Source: Fagopyrum homotropicum (Eukaryota > Streptophyta > Magnoliopsida > Caryophyllales > Polygonaceae). Taken from it: a stretch of 64,000 nt of DNA. Below, in pieces: positions 33,742 to 46,023 of the stretch. Made by a program: the position numbers and the translations under genes. Location of the stretch: contig BSWB01000005.1 in NCBI GenBank assembly GCA_033239125.1, positions 145,820,494-145,884,493 on the forward strand, written 5' to 3'. The stretch's first letter is position 1. Every line of letters starts with the position of its first letter. Under the pieces are notes generated by a model. That model did no database searches. It had not been told where the DNA came from and saw only the letters and a list, made by a program, of their open reading frames with translations.

Positions 33742-36700
33742 TTAGATCACCCTAAAAAGAAGTTTCGTCCCGAAACTTGATATACGTCGAACTTCTCGGT
33801 CCATAAGGCCGAGATATGAACTCTCAAACTAAGAAGACTTAAACCTTCTAATCTAGACACACAATCTACTCAAACTACCACCGCAAGATATGTCAAGTCA
33901 TATAGCACATTCGCGTACATGGTACAACTACACATAACATCACACATGCACATAACACAACTAAGGAAGAACTAGGTCTAACCCATCGATTCTATCGAAG
34001 CTACTAGGTCGGCGTAGACCCAACAAAAGATATAATCGTCCGTCTTCCAGTTAGCCTCATCCGTTCCTCGTCAGCCAATAGATCTTCATAATTGGAAACA
34101 CATGAAACACCGGGTGAACACCCTCTACTCTCGGCGGCCACACCAACTGGTAAACTACTTTCCCAACTCACGCTAAGATCTCAAAAATGTCTGATATATC
34201 GGAAACTCAACTTCTTCTCGGTCTTTCTCAATGCAGCATTTCCATTATGTTTCTTCTTTTCTTGTCTATAACATTGAAGATCAAACTTCCAATTTACACC
34301 GTTTGGCTTTGATTCTCGTCAAACAAAACTTTGATGTTATGTTTCCTCACTTCTTGTTGCAAGTTCCAAGTAATGAAGGAAGTACCTTCATTCACACTGC
34401 TCCTACTAACGAGACGCGTAAGCTATTATCTATACATCATTCCTCAATACTCACACAAGACCTTGTCTTGGAGAATCATTTGTACACTTCAAACCCATCA
34501 TACCTCAAGGCGATTTCAAAACTGTTGCACCAATGAATATCATCTTAACTCTCAACAACTCCATTGCTAATCTTCGTCCTACTCACTACTTCATTGTCAT
34601 CCGGAGTAGGTTAGCCATAGGTGGTGTTACTTTGGAAAATCTCTCCACAAATCCGGTAATGACCAACACATCTAAGCAAACTTGTAACTTCTTTCACATC
34701 CTTCGGGGGTTGCCATCCCAAGACAACTTGTCATTCAACTTCTCTCTTCTTTGAGAGTAGACCAAAATATCTCATCCGGGCATCAGTAAGCCTATATGAA
34801 ATATCCACAACTCGTAGCGACTCTAATTGGTCCAAAATGTCATACTTGCAATATCTCAAACTCGATCTCTATTGGTGACAATCAGACCTTAAATCATTCT
34901 CATAAGAGACTACCGACCTTGGTAACCGATCGAGTAGACCATCCATTCGTTGTAAGGAATACTTGTCCTTCGACTCACGGTAATCGATGTTCAATTGGAG
35001 AGAATCGTCTGTCCTTTTCACAACAATTCTGGTGTTCTCATAATAACTTCAAATCAAGAGATTAAGATAAATTTCAATATAAACTTCAAATCAAGAGTTC
35101 AAGATAACTTTTGGTGTTCTCTATGGCAGTGCATTGGTTCTAATGAACCTTTATTAACAAGTCCTTTCAATTGCTCCTTTGATTGCATCCTCAATTCGAG
35201 TATCCTTACATATATCATTTATTGATGTCTTTTGTACGGCGCCTTAGAAAGGGGAGTTGAGCCCAAATCAATCTTAGCGGTAAAATTCACATTCCGATGC
35301 ATTGGAATCCGTTCTATCTCGGGTTCTATCTTTTCTTTACCCATCACATATCGTAATGACCGACACAACCTGGTCTTAACACTTGACAAGTGGTCCACCC
35401 CGATATGTTGGGGTGACGTCCTTCAACTCATGTATTGCTCCTTCTGTAGCTAATATGTTCACCGTCCTCTTTCAAAGATCCTTCATCTACAAAACTCGAG
35501 AGACTTGCTCTAATTTCCCCACTCTTGAAGCCTTGGTTAAGCAATACTTCAGCTTAATCCCTCTTCTCACTTCAAAGGAATGGCGATATTAACAACTTTT
35601 GATCTCGCGCATGTGTTCAGTCACAAAGGTCTTAACTACCAGACTCGATCATACCTTATAACAACTCGATACAATCTTCTTTGCTTTCTATGACATCCCA
35701 ACATATGGGAGGATCTCTTTATATTCTACATCAGCTTTCACCGTAAACATCCCTTCTTCAAGTAGGCATAGAATTTTACACTACATTTTCTTATGTAGTG
35801 TCAAACCGATCGTAGAGACTCTAGTTTCAATCTTTCATGTACTTCTTGTACATCTCAAATCAACATCGAACTTCAAAACTATAGTTTTCTCTCTCTCTTG
35901 TTGGTCACCTTAAGCATCTCTTGGTATTCCATGAACAATCTTCACAATCGTACTAGTATGCTCCGTGGAAAACGCTCCCACAACCATAATCACTGGAAGA
36001 TCCACTCAGTACTTCACCAACCACTAACATCATAAACTCTAAGCTCAATTCGTCACCCTTATCTAGATTTCTCGTTTCACGTCATAGCCACTATGGCTTC
36101 GTCATGCGAGTCCAAATAACCTTGACTTAGCTTTTGTCGCGAAAACATGGCATCCATAACCTTGGAACAAATATATCATACCTCCCCTTATATATATTCC
36201 CCCTTCAAGCACAATAACCATAGAAGGCTCACCTTCCACTTTGTCCTTTCAGTCCCCTTTACCGTGATCCGTGTCATTTCTCCATATGACAACTCCATGA
36301 TCTAAGAAGGTCGCACCAGATCGTTACAATCCCTCCACAAGGTACGATACCATCACTTGTTGGGATCGGTACAATGTTACTTGATTAAGACGTTTATGCT
36401 TCCGTTAATACACCTCCTAGTTGTCACCAATTAGCTTATAACTGACCTTCTTCTCATCTCCACTCCTCAATAGACAACTCGTACATGTGCGCTCCTATTT
36501 GTCACCAATTAGCTTATAACTGACCTTCTTTGATGTCGACGACTTATTATTCTACTACACTTCTCATGTTACCATTCTCAGGAAGGCTACCCTTCTCGGG
36601 GTACTATGCCTTAAACTTCACTTGCTCATATCACCCTTCAAACACTCCATTAACTATTTATACGCTCTACACTTCCTTCTTTTTCTATTAGGTAACTATA

Positions 36701-38129
36701 ACTTCTCGGGCCTTGTTGTGTCATCCGACCCACTTTCATAAGCTTAACTGCTCTCCCATGATGCATTGTAAGCTCATCTTCTCAAGAATTGTGACGTTAA
36801 TTAGCATCCACTCGCGCTCCCCTTGATTGGTATCTTAAGTCTTTCGATCAAAGCTCCTCGTTTAGTCTTTCATCTTCTTAGGATCATCAATTATACACAT
36901 TTCCTCCTTCTTGGCGTTTCTTAGCTTTATCATTATAATGGAAACCGGTCGACTCGACTTGAATCCCCACCATGCCCTTCTTCTCATAACTCTAGGAATG
37001 TTGACACTTCACTTATTGGTACCTCGTATGCTTAACTTACGGTATCTTAATCTTTCGCCAATGGTTCGTTCACTCTTTGTTCATCCTGACTCCAATGCTT
37101 AGGAGCTTCTAAGGAAAGCTTCACATCTTAATTAAATACCACATTTAACCTTGATAGAATGTATCCCTCTCCTCCTCGATTCACATCTTTAATTGTTCAT
37201 GCGTCTTCTTGAAGACTTAATTTTGTTATATCTATTGGTCTCGTCGTCGTACAATCACAATTTTGTTTTGTTTTGTTTTTTTTTTTTTTTAATTTTGTTT
37301 TTTTTTTGTTTTTTTTTTTTTTTTTAAATTTTTACCACTTATATATCTTAGTGTTGCTCCCCTTTACTTGTATTGCTCCATCTCGACCACTCTTTATTCG
37401 TCTCGAGTTCTTCTTTTTACTTGTTCGTCCTTCGTTTATGTCATCTCTAATCGTCCTCTTCGACATACTTTTAAAGGAATCCGAGAACGTCGTGGTGTTC
37501 GTTAACACGAAATGCTCAGCTCGATATTTGAGTGTACTCCATGTATGAACGCTATCCCAAGCCAACCACATCGTCTTTAAAAGTGATGATATACTTATCA
37601 TCTTTTCTATTAGGTCCCGTACTATCTACTACTATAAGAATCCGCATAAACGACTATATATGTCCTACGTCCATATCATTACTAATATGTCAATTTCAAA
37701 AAAAAAATACATTACAACAATACAAGGTTCAAAAGCTAATAAGATCCTATCATACTCCAAATATAAGCATATATCTATATAAGGTCATGCCACTACTATA
37801 CCTAACAAGGTCTAAAACGCACTATAGTCCACATGTATAACTATACATATATATCAAGTTCATCAAGCAACTTACAATCCACAAAGATACACAACAATTC
37901 CATCATGCATAACTACAAACCTCATATCCATATCCATATATACATATATATATGCATATCTAAATCCAATAAACTAAGCTGCCGAGATCCGCGGAAGGAG
38001 TGGTGGTCCGTACATTCTACCCCGACTCATGCATGTGATTTTGAAAACGAAAACTCAGAACCCGCAGGGTTCTGTTTATTCCTTATTCGGCCTTTAGAAG
38101 ATTGCGAGTGCCATTGTTGTCAACCTAGG
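33742..38129 (-). other. Gypsy A interior, eroded
   Basis: About 4.4 kb without a recognisable protein. The left end (about 34060-34200, minus strand) resembles the segment after integrase in element B (HPVFHVF-like phrase), suggesting a decayed pol. A T-rich run lies at 37260-37330. No gag or RT motif could be read. Confidence 0.6.
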
Positions 38130-38141
38130 GCTCTGATACCA
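38130..38141 (-). promoter_or_regulatory. Primer-binding site of Gypsy A
   Basis: The minus strand reads TGGTATCAGAGC, matching initiator-Met tRNA, four bases (AAAG) from the right LTR, the same spacing as in element B. Confidence 0.85.
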
Positions 38142-38145
38142 CTTT

Positions 38146-41034
38146 TGTAACACCCCAAATCCACGGGACTCGGGATGCTACGGGTTGGGACCTCACAATG
38201 GGTCCCGACCCTTAGCTTGACAACAATTTCACCGGATCTTGCAACAAGGCACAAATAAAGGCCAAAACCGAAATACATTTTTATGCAATGAAAAGAAAAA
38301 CCCGAAATAATACAACAAAGGACCTCAGCCGAAAAATACAACCCCAAATACTAAACGCCATACAACATACAAAAAAAAGAACACTAAAACTCAAAGTCGA
38401 CTCCACCCAAAACTCAATCCTAAAATGTACGGAACCCCGGCTGCCCACTCTTCCGGATCTCTCGGCCGCATTCCTAACCTGCAAGACAATCTACAACAAT
38501 CGGTATAAAACCGTTAGCTAATATTCGAGGCATTAGAATTAATGGGTAAGGCACATACACAAGTAATCTCATCACAAGCATACAACATACATAAAAGCAC
38601 ACCAATCCGGTTTATTATCTTTGTTATTATTAGGTCGTATCCCGTTCTAATTCAACTTAGGTTGTGACACGAGAGTCACCGAAACTCGCCTCGGTCCCTA
38701 CTTACCGGCATGGAATGGTACTGATGCATCCGACCGTCTACCAGCACGGGATAGTCGCCGAGAACCTCCTAGCTCTCGCGGGAGCCAGGCAAGTTGTCAC
38801 CGCCCGTTATCATACACTTGGGCAAAAAAAAAAATATAAAGGTCGGTAATCCTAATTCCGGTTTAGTTGTTATAAACAATTAACAATAAACACACACCAC
38901 CAAACACACATCAATGCTAATACAAGGAATACGAGCTAAGTAAGTCCGGAGACTTACCTTGTCCCAAAGATAATCCCGCTATATCCCGCTCTCAGCTTCC
39001 CGTAGGAAGACACTCAACGCCTGATCAAAACAAGACACACAATCAACATCTCTCTCACATGCTAGAAGTCCTTAGACTTCTAGTCCCAATGATCTCGCAA
39101 GATCATAAACCATAACCATGATAGGATAACAAATCCTAATCCTCACAATCTCACAAGATCATAACCCTCACAACACATGCTAGGATACTCTCGCCCTAGT
39201 CTCCTCAATCTCAACAAGATCATACAACCATAATCTCAATCCTCATAAGCTCGCAAGATCAACCCAAACACTCAACGCCCTACAATCCTCACAAGATAAC
39301 ATTCACACCTCAAGCCTTATAATGATCATAAATCCTCAAAACTCACCTAAGGTTCAAAGCCACTACTTGGCATTCGCTCTAAGTTATGCTAGATTATCCA
39401 ACCTAGCATGGTACTAATACTAAACATAACTAAATCGAGGAAGAAGGTACTCACACGAGGTCAAAGGCGGAAGATGATCTACGGATGTCGAGATTGGACC
39501 CATTATGCCTTTATTGGGGTCATTTCCGGACCTAAAACCAAAGCTAACCAAATTTAGCTTATATACTAAATTGAACGGAAGATTTAACATATATTTATAT
39601 ATAAATCTAAGTAAAACTCACTTTCAAAAAACCAAGGTAAAAACCGCTCAACCATTTTCCGGGCAATAATATAATTTTAGAAACATGGGTCATTTTCCGC
39701 AAATAAGAATATGGGTCAAAACTTGTAAATTAATTTCTGGGGCAAAATCTGTAATTAAATTCCATAGAGGGTAGATCAGCAATATCCAAAAATCTAGGTC
39801 AAAACTGTAAATACAAAATATTGGGTCACATTTGTAATAACAACAAAATATAGGGGCCCCGATTTAAATAAGGATAATAGGGTTTCTTTAACCCCTGCAG
39901 ATGGCGACGGGAGGAAAGCAAATCAGTGCGGCGGCGAGCTTGGCAAGGCACAGGGCTCCTGGTGGTATGGCTTCGACAAAGGTCGGCTCCGGCAACGCAG
40001 CACTGAGACGGCTCCACCGGAAGCTTGGGCTGCGCAGGGGATTTTCTTTGGTGGTGCTAGCTCTCTCAGCCCTTTGTTCTTTGGCCACTCACAACCGAAG
40101 AGAAGAGGATCTAGAGGTGGAGGTGGAGGAAGGTTACGCAGAGGCCTCACCAGCTTTGACAAGGCGGAGCACCTCGTCTCCGGCGGCGTTTGGCGGCAGC
40201 AAGGGTTGCAATTCTCCCCTGTCTTCTGGCGACATTGGTGATTCGAGAGGGAAATGAAACAGATGGAAGATGGGCAAGCAGACGGCGGTTGGGAGCTCTG
40301 ATTCCGGTGGAACAGCAAGGGAAGGGTCTCGGTTCCGGTCGCGATGGCAAGAGGTGCGAGGACAACAACACGGTGGCTTTCTCATTCCGGTGTTGTCCAC
40401 TGGAACAAGGGAGGGTTGCGCAGGGGAGCTCGAACGAATCCCTGATGGTGAGCAATGAGAGAGGGACGAGGTTGCAGAGTTGGGAACATGTAAAGTAGAG
40501 GGATATGGCGTGAGAGAGGAGAGGCTGTGAGAGAATGGAGAGCTGAGAAGGAAAATGTGAGGTGAAGGTAAGAGGTAGTTGCAGATCATCAGAGAGGGGA
40601 GTGTGGAGTAAGGGTGAGGGGTCGAGTAGCCATGTAGGGTGCAGGCCAAAATGCCAAATGCAGTGTAGGCTGGGCGGCACAAAGGGTAACGAGGAGTCAC
40701 ACCAGGAAGGGGTTGGTCGGCTTCACATTGATGGTGCCAAGCGGCACAGAGAAAAAAAAAGGTTTAGAAAAGAATGAAAGAAAAAAAAAGAGAAAATAAA
40801 ATAAACTAACTCGAACGTAATAAACTGGGGCGGGATTTTTGGATCGAAAAATATCTTCGAACTTTTTCGAGAAACAAAAATGCGGAATATATGTATACTT
40901 AAAATATATAAATATATCCGGGAATAACACTTTACGCCTTAAAAATACTTTAAAAAAAAATATTTGAGCTAATAAAATATCGATAGAAGTAGGAAAATAA
41001 ATATCGAAACGCAACCAATAAACGGGGCGTTACA
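38146..41034 (-). repeat. Gypsy A right LTR (5' LTR of the element)
   Basis: Uninterrupted 2889-bp LTR with TG...CA ends. Differs from the left LTR at the three substitutions and two 1-bp indels I could find (for example C/T at 39860 and 40196, G/A at 40830). Confidence 0.9.
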
Positions 41035-41039
41035 TATGC

Positions 41040-41286
41040 TCTCCCGCACGCCATCATGCGTCTTGACTTGACAGGACGCGACCTGACAGACCACCTCATG
41101 AAAATCCTAACGGAGAGAGGCTACTCATTCACGACGAGCGCAGAGCGTGAAATCGTGAGGGATGTGAAAGAGAAGCTCTCATACATTGCTCTGGACTACG
41201 AGCAAGAGGTGGAAACAGCAAAGACTTGCAACTCTGGACTACGAGCGCAAAGCGCAGACCTGCTGCCAAATGGTTGTCTTTGATAA
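41040..41286 (+). pseudogene. Actin gene fragment, right part
   Basis: Continues the frame broken at 21554: ALPHAIMRLDLTGRDLTDHL, MKILTERGYSFTTSAEREIV, RDVKEKLSYIALDYEQEVE, TAKT. After this point (about actin codon 230) similarity stops. A 15-bp phrase CTCTGGACTACGAGC from the preceding codons is repeated at about 41228, giving a foreign tail that stops at TGA (41281-41283). The C-terminal third of actin is absent. Confidence 0.85.
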
Positions 41287-41315
41287 ACCAATCTCTCTGC
41301 AATTCCTATAGAAGT

Positions 41316-41438
41316 TGATAGAATATGTAATTAAGTGTAAATAGTGGGTTGCCTTTTGTAATTATGTAAAGTACATTCATTATTAATATGAGCCGTCTGT
41401 TGACGGAAACCCTAAGGGGAATTCATTCTATTCTCACA
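41316..41438 (+). repeat. Copia 1 5' LTR (123 bp)
   Basis: TG...CA ends. Contains a perfect hairpin CCGTC-TGTT-GACGG near its 3' end. Identical to the 3' LTR at every base I compared. Confidence 0.9.
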
Positions 41439-41556
41439 TGGTATCAGGTTTTTCCGATCCATAATCCTCCCGCTTCCGCCTTCCTCTAGCCCTAGCCGCC
41501 GGCGCCGTTGTCCATACCGCTGCTGCGAGCTCTTTCCTTTCCTTTTTTCATAACCA

Positions 41557-44500
41557 ATGTCTACGGAGAAAAAACACACGTTTCATTCCGCTCTAGGTAT
41601 TTCCAATATCAAGAACAACATCGTCCTTGTTCTTGATCATGACACGCCTTATGCTTCATGGGTTACTCTTTTTCGCGTCACCGCCAAAGCTCACAACGTT
41701 TTGGATCACATTGACGCCAAAGTACCTCGTCCAGTCGACATTGATGATGCTCTTTGGAACCAAGTAGATGCAACGGTTCTCCAATGGATCTACAGTACAA
41801 TATCTAAAGACATTCTTCTTCAAATCCTCGATCCTGAAGACACCGCTCTAAAAGCTTGGGGTCGAATCCAGGATATTTTTCAAGACAATAAGCACACGCG
41901 CGCAGTTTATCTGGAGCATGAGTTTTCAAACTGCAAATTAGCGTCTTTCGCTTCTATGTCCGCCTACTGTCAACACATGAAGGCGTTATCCGATCAACTC
42001 AAAGGTGTCGAGTCTCCTATTACCGACAATCGGTTAGTTCTTCAAATTTTGTCTGGATTGCCTGCTGAGTACAATGCTACTGCTAGTTATATTCAACAAT
42101 CCGATCCATTGCCGACATTCCAAAAGGCTCGTTCCCAATTGATTCTTGAAGAAACTCGGATGGCAAGCCAAACATCTGCCGGAAAAGAGGCGGCTGCAAT
42201 GACCGCAACTGCCAGCGGGACCTAGTCCAAATCGAAGTCTGACGGCGCTGCCGGAAACTCTTCAACGGACAGTCCCAACCGCCAGCGTGGCCGTGGCCGG
42301 AAGAACAAAAACCGCCAGGGCACTGCAGCGCAGCAGCAACAGTGGTCGCCGACTCGCTTCGTTTTTCGCCCTCCGTATGGCTGGGTTCCTATCGGTACTG
42401 GGCCAACCAACAACCAGGCCCAATGGTTTCAGGCCCAGCAACGCCCACCTTGGACTCCAGCGCAGCAGTACAGTGCATCCAGCACTCCTTCCGGCCCACA
42501 GCAGGGAATTTTGGGTGCCTTTCCTGGGCCGCCCACCAGTCCTCAGGCCCATTTCCTGCCTGCCGATTTCCAGCAGCCCACTGGCATTGATACAGCGTTT
42601 TCTTCGATGACGTTAAATCCCGCAGACAATTTATGGTACATGGACACCGGTGCTACCTCTCACATGACCAATTCTTCAGGTAACCTCTTGTCCATCTCTT
42701 TTAATGGGTCTTTAAATTCGATTATTGTTGGAAATGGCATGCGGATACCATCTACAGGTCTCGGTGAAGCTAAACTTAATACTCCCACCCATCCTCTTAA
42801 CCTATCCAACATCCTTATTGCTCCACAAATAGTTAAAAACCTTGTTTCCGTTCGCCGCTTCACCACAGATAACCAAGTTAGTGTTGAATTTGATCCTTAT
42901 GGTTTTTCTGTGAAGGATTTACCAACGGGGACAACCCGTCTGAGATGCAATAGCTCCGGAGAACTCTATCCAGTTACCACCAGTTCTGCGTCAGCTCATG
43001 CTCTTTCTGCTCAGTCTTCGAGTCTTTGGCATGCTCGTTTGGGTCATCCTGGCAAGCCAGTTCTAGATAGTCTTAGAAAGTTGTCTTTTCTTAAATTCAA
43101 TAAAGAGCGAGATTTTCCGCTTTGTCATGCTTGTCAACTAGGAAAACATCATAGGTTGCCTTTTGAGCGTTCTGTTACTACTACTTTTGCACCATTTGAT
43201 ATTATACATAGTGATCTTTGGACCTCTCCGGTTCCTAGTCGGGAAGGTTTCAAATATTACTTGCTATTTCTTGATGATTTCTCACATTTTCTTTGGGTTT
43301 TTCCAATAAAATTCAAATCTCAAGTTTATGATCATTTTGTGCAATTTCACAAATTTATCAAAACGCAATTCAATTTGCCTATCAAAAATTTCCAATGTGA
43401 CATGGGTCGCGAATTTGATAATCACCAATTTCATTCTTTTTTCGCTCTCAACGGCATCAATTTTCGCTTTTCTTGCCCTCACACCTCCCCACAAAATGGT
43501 AAGGCAGAACGAGTCATCCGCACCATTAACAATATGATGCGCTCACTCCTTTTTCATGCCTCCATACCCATCTCTTTTTGGTCTCATGCTTTAGACATGT
43601 CGTGTTACCTTCTTAATATTCTCCCTTCCACTACAATTAATCATCGATCACCGACTCAAGTGTTGTATCAATCAACACCTTCGTATGATCATCTCCGCGT
43701 TTTTGGGTGTCTTTGCTACCCAAATCAAAGCGCAACCATCCCTCACAAATTCCATCATCGATCCACACCTTGTGTGTTTCTTGGGTATCCCAAACATCAT
43801 AAAGGTTTTAAATGTCTCGAGTTAGGATCAAATAAAATAATCATTTCGCGACATGTGACCTTTGATGAGTCCGAGTTTCCATTCGCCAAGTCTGTCCCAA
43901 AATCGGTGGTACTGGATTCGGACCCGGATATTTCCCCTTATTTTTTGGCACACCAAGCTGCATCACAGTCGACAGCTTCACAAACCCCCTTACCTGGTTC
44001 GGCCCAACGGACTGCCCCATCCTCCCAGTCACCTACTCGGCCCAATTCATCTCCCTCCATTCTTGGCCCATCCGCGTCAGCCCTCCCTACTTATCCCCCG
44101 GCTCCCGCGTTACCTTCCTCTTCCAGCCCACATACGAGCCCACCTACATCCAGCCTAAATCTAGTGGACTCTCCACCTAGCTCCCTTCCTCCACCGGATC
44201 CGCTGAATCCCACATCTATTACACCAGCTTTGCCCATCCAACCGATGAGTAATTTAAACCCACCATCTCGTCCCACAACCAGATCCGTTAGCGGTATTTT
44301 CAAACGTCGTCACATTTTTGACCTCAACACCACCACCACACCAGCTCTTTCCCCTATACCCACATCCCATAAGTCGGCTCTCCAAGACCCAAAATGGTCC
44401 GCCGCCATGACCGACGAATATCGAGCCCTTATACGAAATGGTACTTGGGTTCTTGTTCCTCGTCCTCCCCGGACTAACATTGTCAGGTGTATGTGGATTT

Positions 44501-45898
44501 TCCGCCATAAGCTTCGGTCTGATGGTTCCCTTGAGCTTTATAAGGCGCGTCTAGTTGCTAATGGGTGTTCCCAGCAGGTTGGAATAGATTGTGACGAGAC
44601 TTTTAGTCCAGTTGTCAAGCCCGCAACCATCCGGACAGTTCTCAGTCTTGCTGTGTCGCGTTCTTGGCCTATTCACCAACTCGATGTTAAGAATGCCTTT
44701 CTCCATGGGCATCTAAACGAGTCGGTCTACATGTTTCAACCCCCAGGTTTCGTTGACTCTACTCGTCCTTCGCATGTTTGTCTGCTCAAGAAATCATTAT
44801 ATGGTCTCAAACAGGCACCCAGGGCGTGATATCAACGATTTGCAGGTTTTCTGCTCAGCATCGGTTTTATCAGCAGTAAGAGCGATTCTTCTCTCTTCAT
44901 CCATAAACATGGCAGTCATCTTGCTTACCTACTCCTCTATGTTGATGATATTATTCTAACGGCATCATCTGATGTACTTCGCAAGACTCTCACTGCTTCC
45001 CTCAGTAAGGAATTTGCTATGTCAGATTTAGGAACGTTATCTTACTTCTTGGACTGTTCAGCGCTCATCTTCAGGTCTATTTTTGTCCCAAGACAAATAT
45101 GCCCGGGAGATTGTTGCAAGGGCAAAGATGACTGCTTGTAAGCCTGCGGTCACACCTGCTGAACCTTCAGTTAAGCTCAGCGCATCATCTGGACCACCTG
45201 TAAGTGATCCTACATTATATCGAAGTTTGGCAGGGGCACTTCAATACCTCACTTTCACAAGACCTGACATCAGTTTCGCAGTCCAGCAGATTTGCTTATT
45301 CATGCATGACCCACGTGAACCACATTTTGCTGCTCTCAAACGTATCATCAGATATATCTCTGGCACCTCTGCATTAGGTATCACCATTTCTCCATCACCG
45401 AAATCGGATCTCATTGCCTATACAGATGCCGACTGGGCCGGATGTCCGGATACACGACGGTCAACATCAGGTTACTGTGTCTTCTTCAATGACACCCTGA
45501 TCTCATGGTCTGTCAAAAGGCAATCAGTGGTTTCACGGTCGAGTGTAGAAGCTGAATACAGAGGGGTTGCCAATATTGTCTCTGAATGTTCATGGCTACG
45601 CAACCTGTTACTTGAACTACAATGCCCGCTCACCAAGGCGTCCATCGTATACACTGATAATATTTCTGCTACTTATCTTGCCAGCAATCCAGTTAAACAC
45701 CAACGCACAAAACACATTGAGATTGACATTCACTTCGTCCGCGACAAGGTTGCTCGGGGTCACGTTCGAGTTCTTCACGTCCCTTCGGCTTTCCAGTACG
45801 CATATATTTTTACCAAAGGCCTTCCTCGCCAACTGTTTCTTGATTTTAGATCCAGTCTCACTGTTATTCCTCCTCCAGTTTCGACTGCGGCGGTATGA
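41557..45898 (+). pseudogene. Copia 1 gag-pol, disrupted
   Basis: In order: gag of the UBN2 type (41557-42222); an amber TAG at 42223-42225 where Copia 2 has a sense codon; protease WYMDTGATSH (about 42633); GAG-pre-integrase WHARLGHPG; integrase with IHSDLW, CDMGREF and NGKAERV; a Pro/Ser-rich linker; and reverse transcriptase up to QAPRA, where TGG has become TGA (44827-44829). A frameshift follows near 45050-45065, then RNase H with YTDADWAG. The final stop TGA coincides with the first three bases of the 3' LTR. Gag shows no CX2CX4HX4C zinc knuckle, only an RGRGRKNKN basic patch. These breaks rule out a full-length polyprotein. Confidence 0.9.
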
Positions 45899-46018
45899 TA
45901 GAATATGTAATTAAGTGTAAATAGTGGGTTGCCTTTTGTAATTATGTAAAGTACATTCATTATTAATATGAGCCGTCTGTTGACGGAAACCCTAAGGGGA
46001 ATTCATTCTATTCTCACA
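45896..46018 (+). repeat. Copia 1 3' LTR (123 bp)
   Basis: Identical to the 5' LTR; follows the short purine-rich stretch CTGCGGCGGTA. Confidence 0.9.
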
Positions 46019-46023
46019 GAAGT

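Larger units (their letters stand above)
21555..41034 (-). mobile_element. Gypsy element A (outer), interrupted by Gypsy B
   Basis: Termini TGTAACACCCC and GGGGCGTTACA with a perfect 5-bp TSD TATGC (21550-21554 and 41035-41039). Removing it restores the actin reading frame. It lies on the minus strand: the Met-tRNA primer-binding site is next to the right LTR. The right LTR is 38146-41034 (2889 bp). The left LTR is 21555-22162 plus 31461-33741, because Gypsy B inserted into it. I found only three substitutions and two 1-bp indels between the LTRs, so insertion is recent. The 4.4-kb interior has no long ORF. Without B the element is about 10.2 kb. Confidence 0.9.
41316..46018 (+). mobile_element. 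Copia element 1, young but defective
   Basis: 4703 bp bounded by two identical 123-bp LTRs (41316-41438 and 45896-46018) and a perfect TSD GAAGT (41311-41315 and 46019-46023). The primer-binding site TGGTATCAGG directly follows the 5' LTR and is shorter than the canonical match. Gag-pol has two stops and a frameshift. It belongs to the same family as Copia 2: related LTR ends (TGATAG...CTCACA) and closely similar proteins. Confidence 0.9.

Noticed and set aside
42223..42225. Amber codon between gag and pol of Copia 1 as programmed readthrough
   Set aside because: The closely related intact Copia 2 reads straight through with a sense codon, and Copia 1 has other lesions, so a mutation is simpler.
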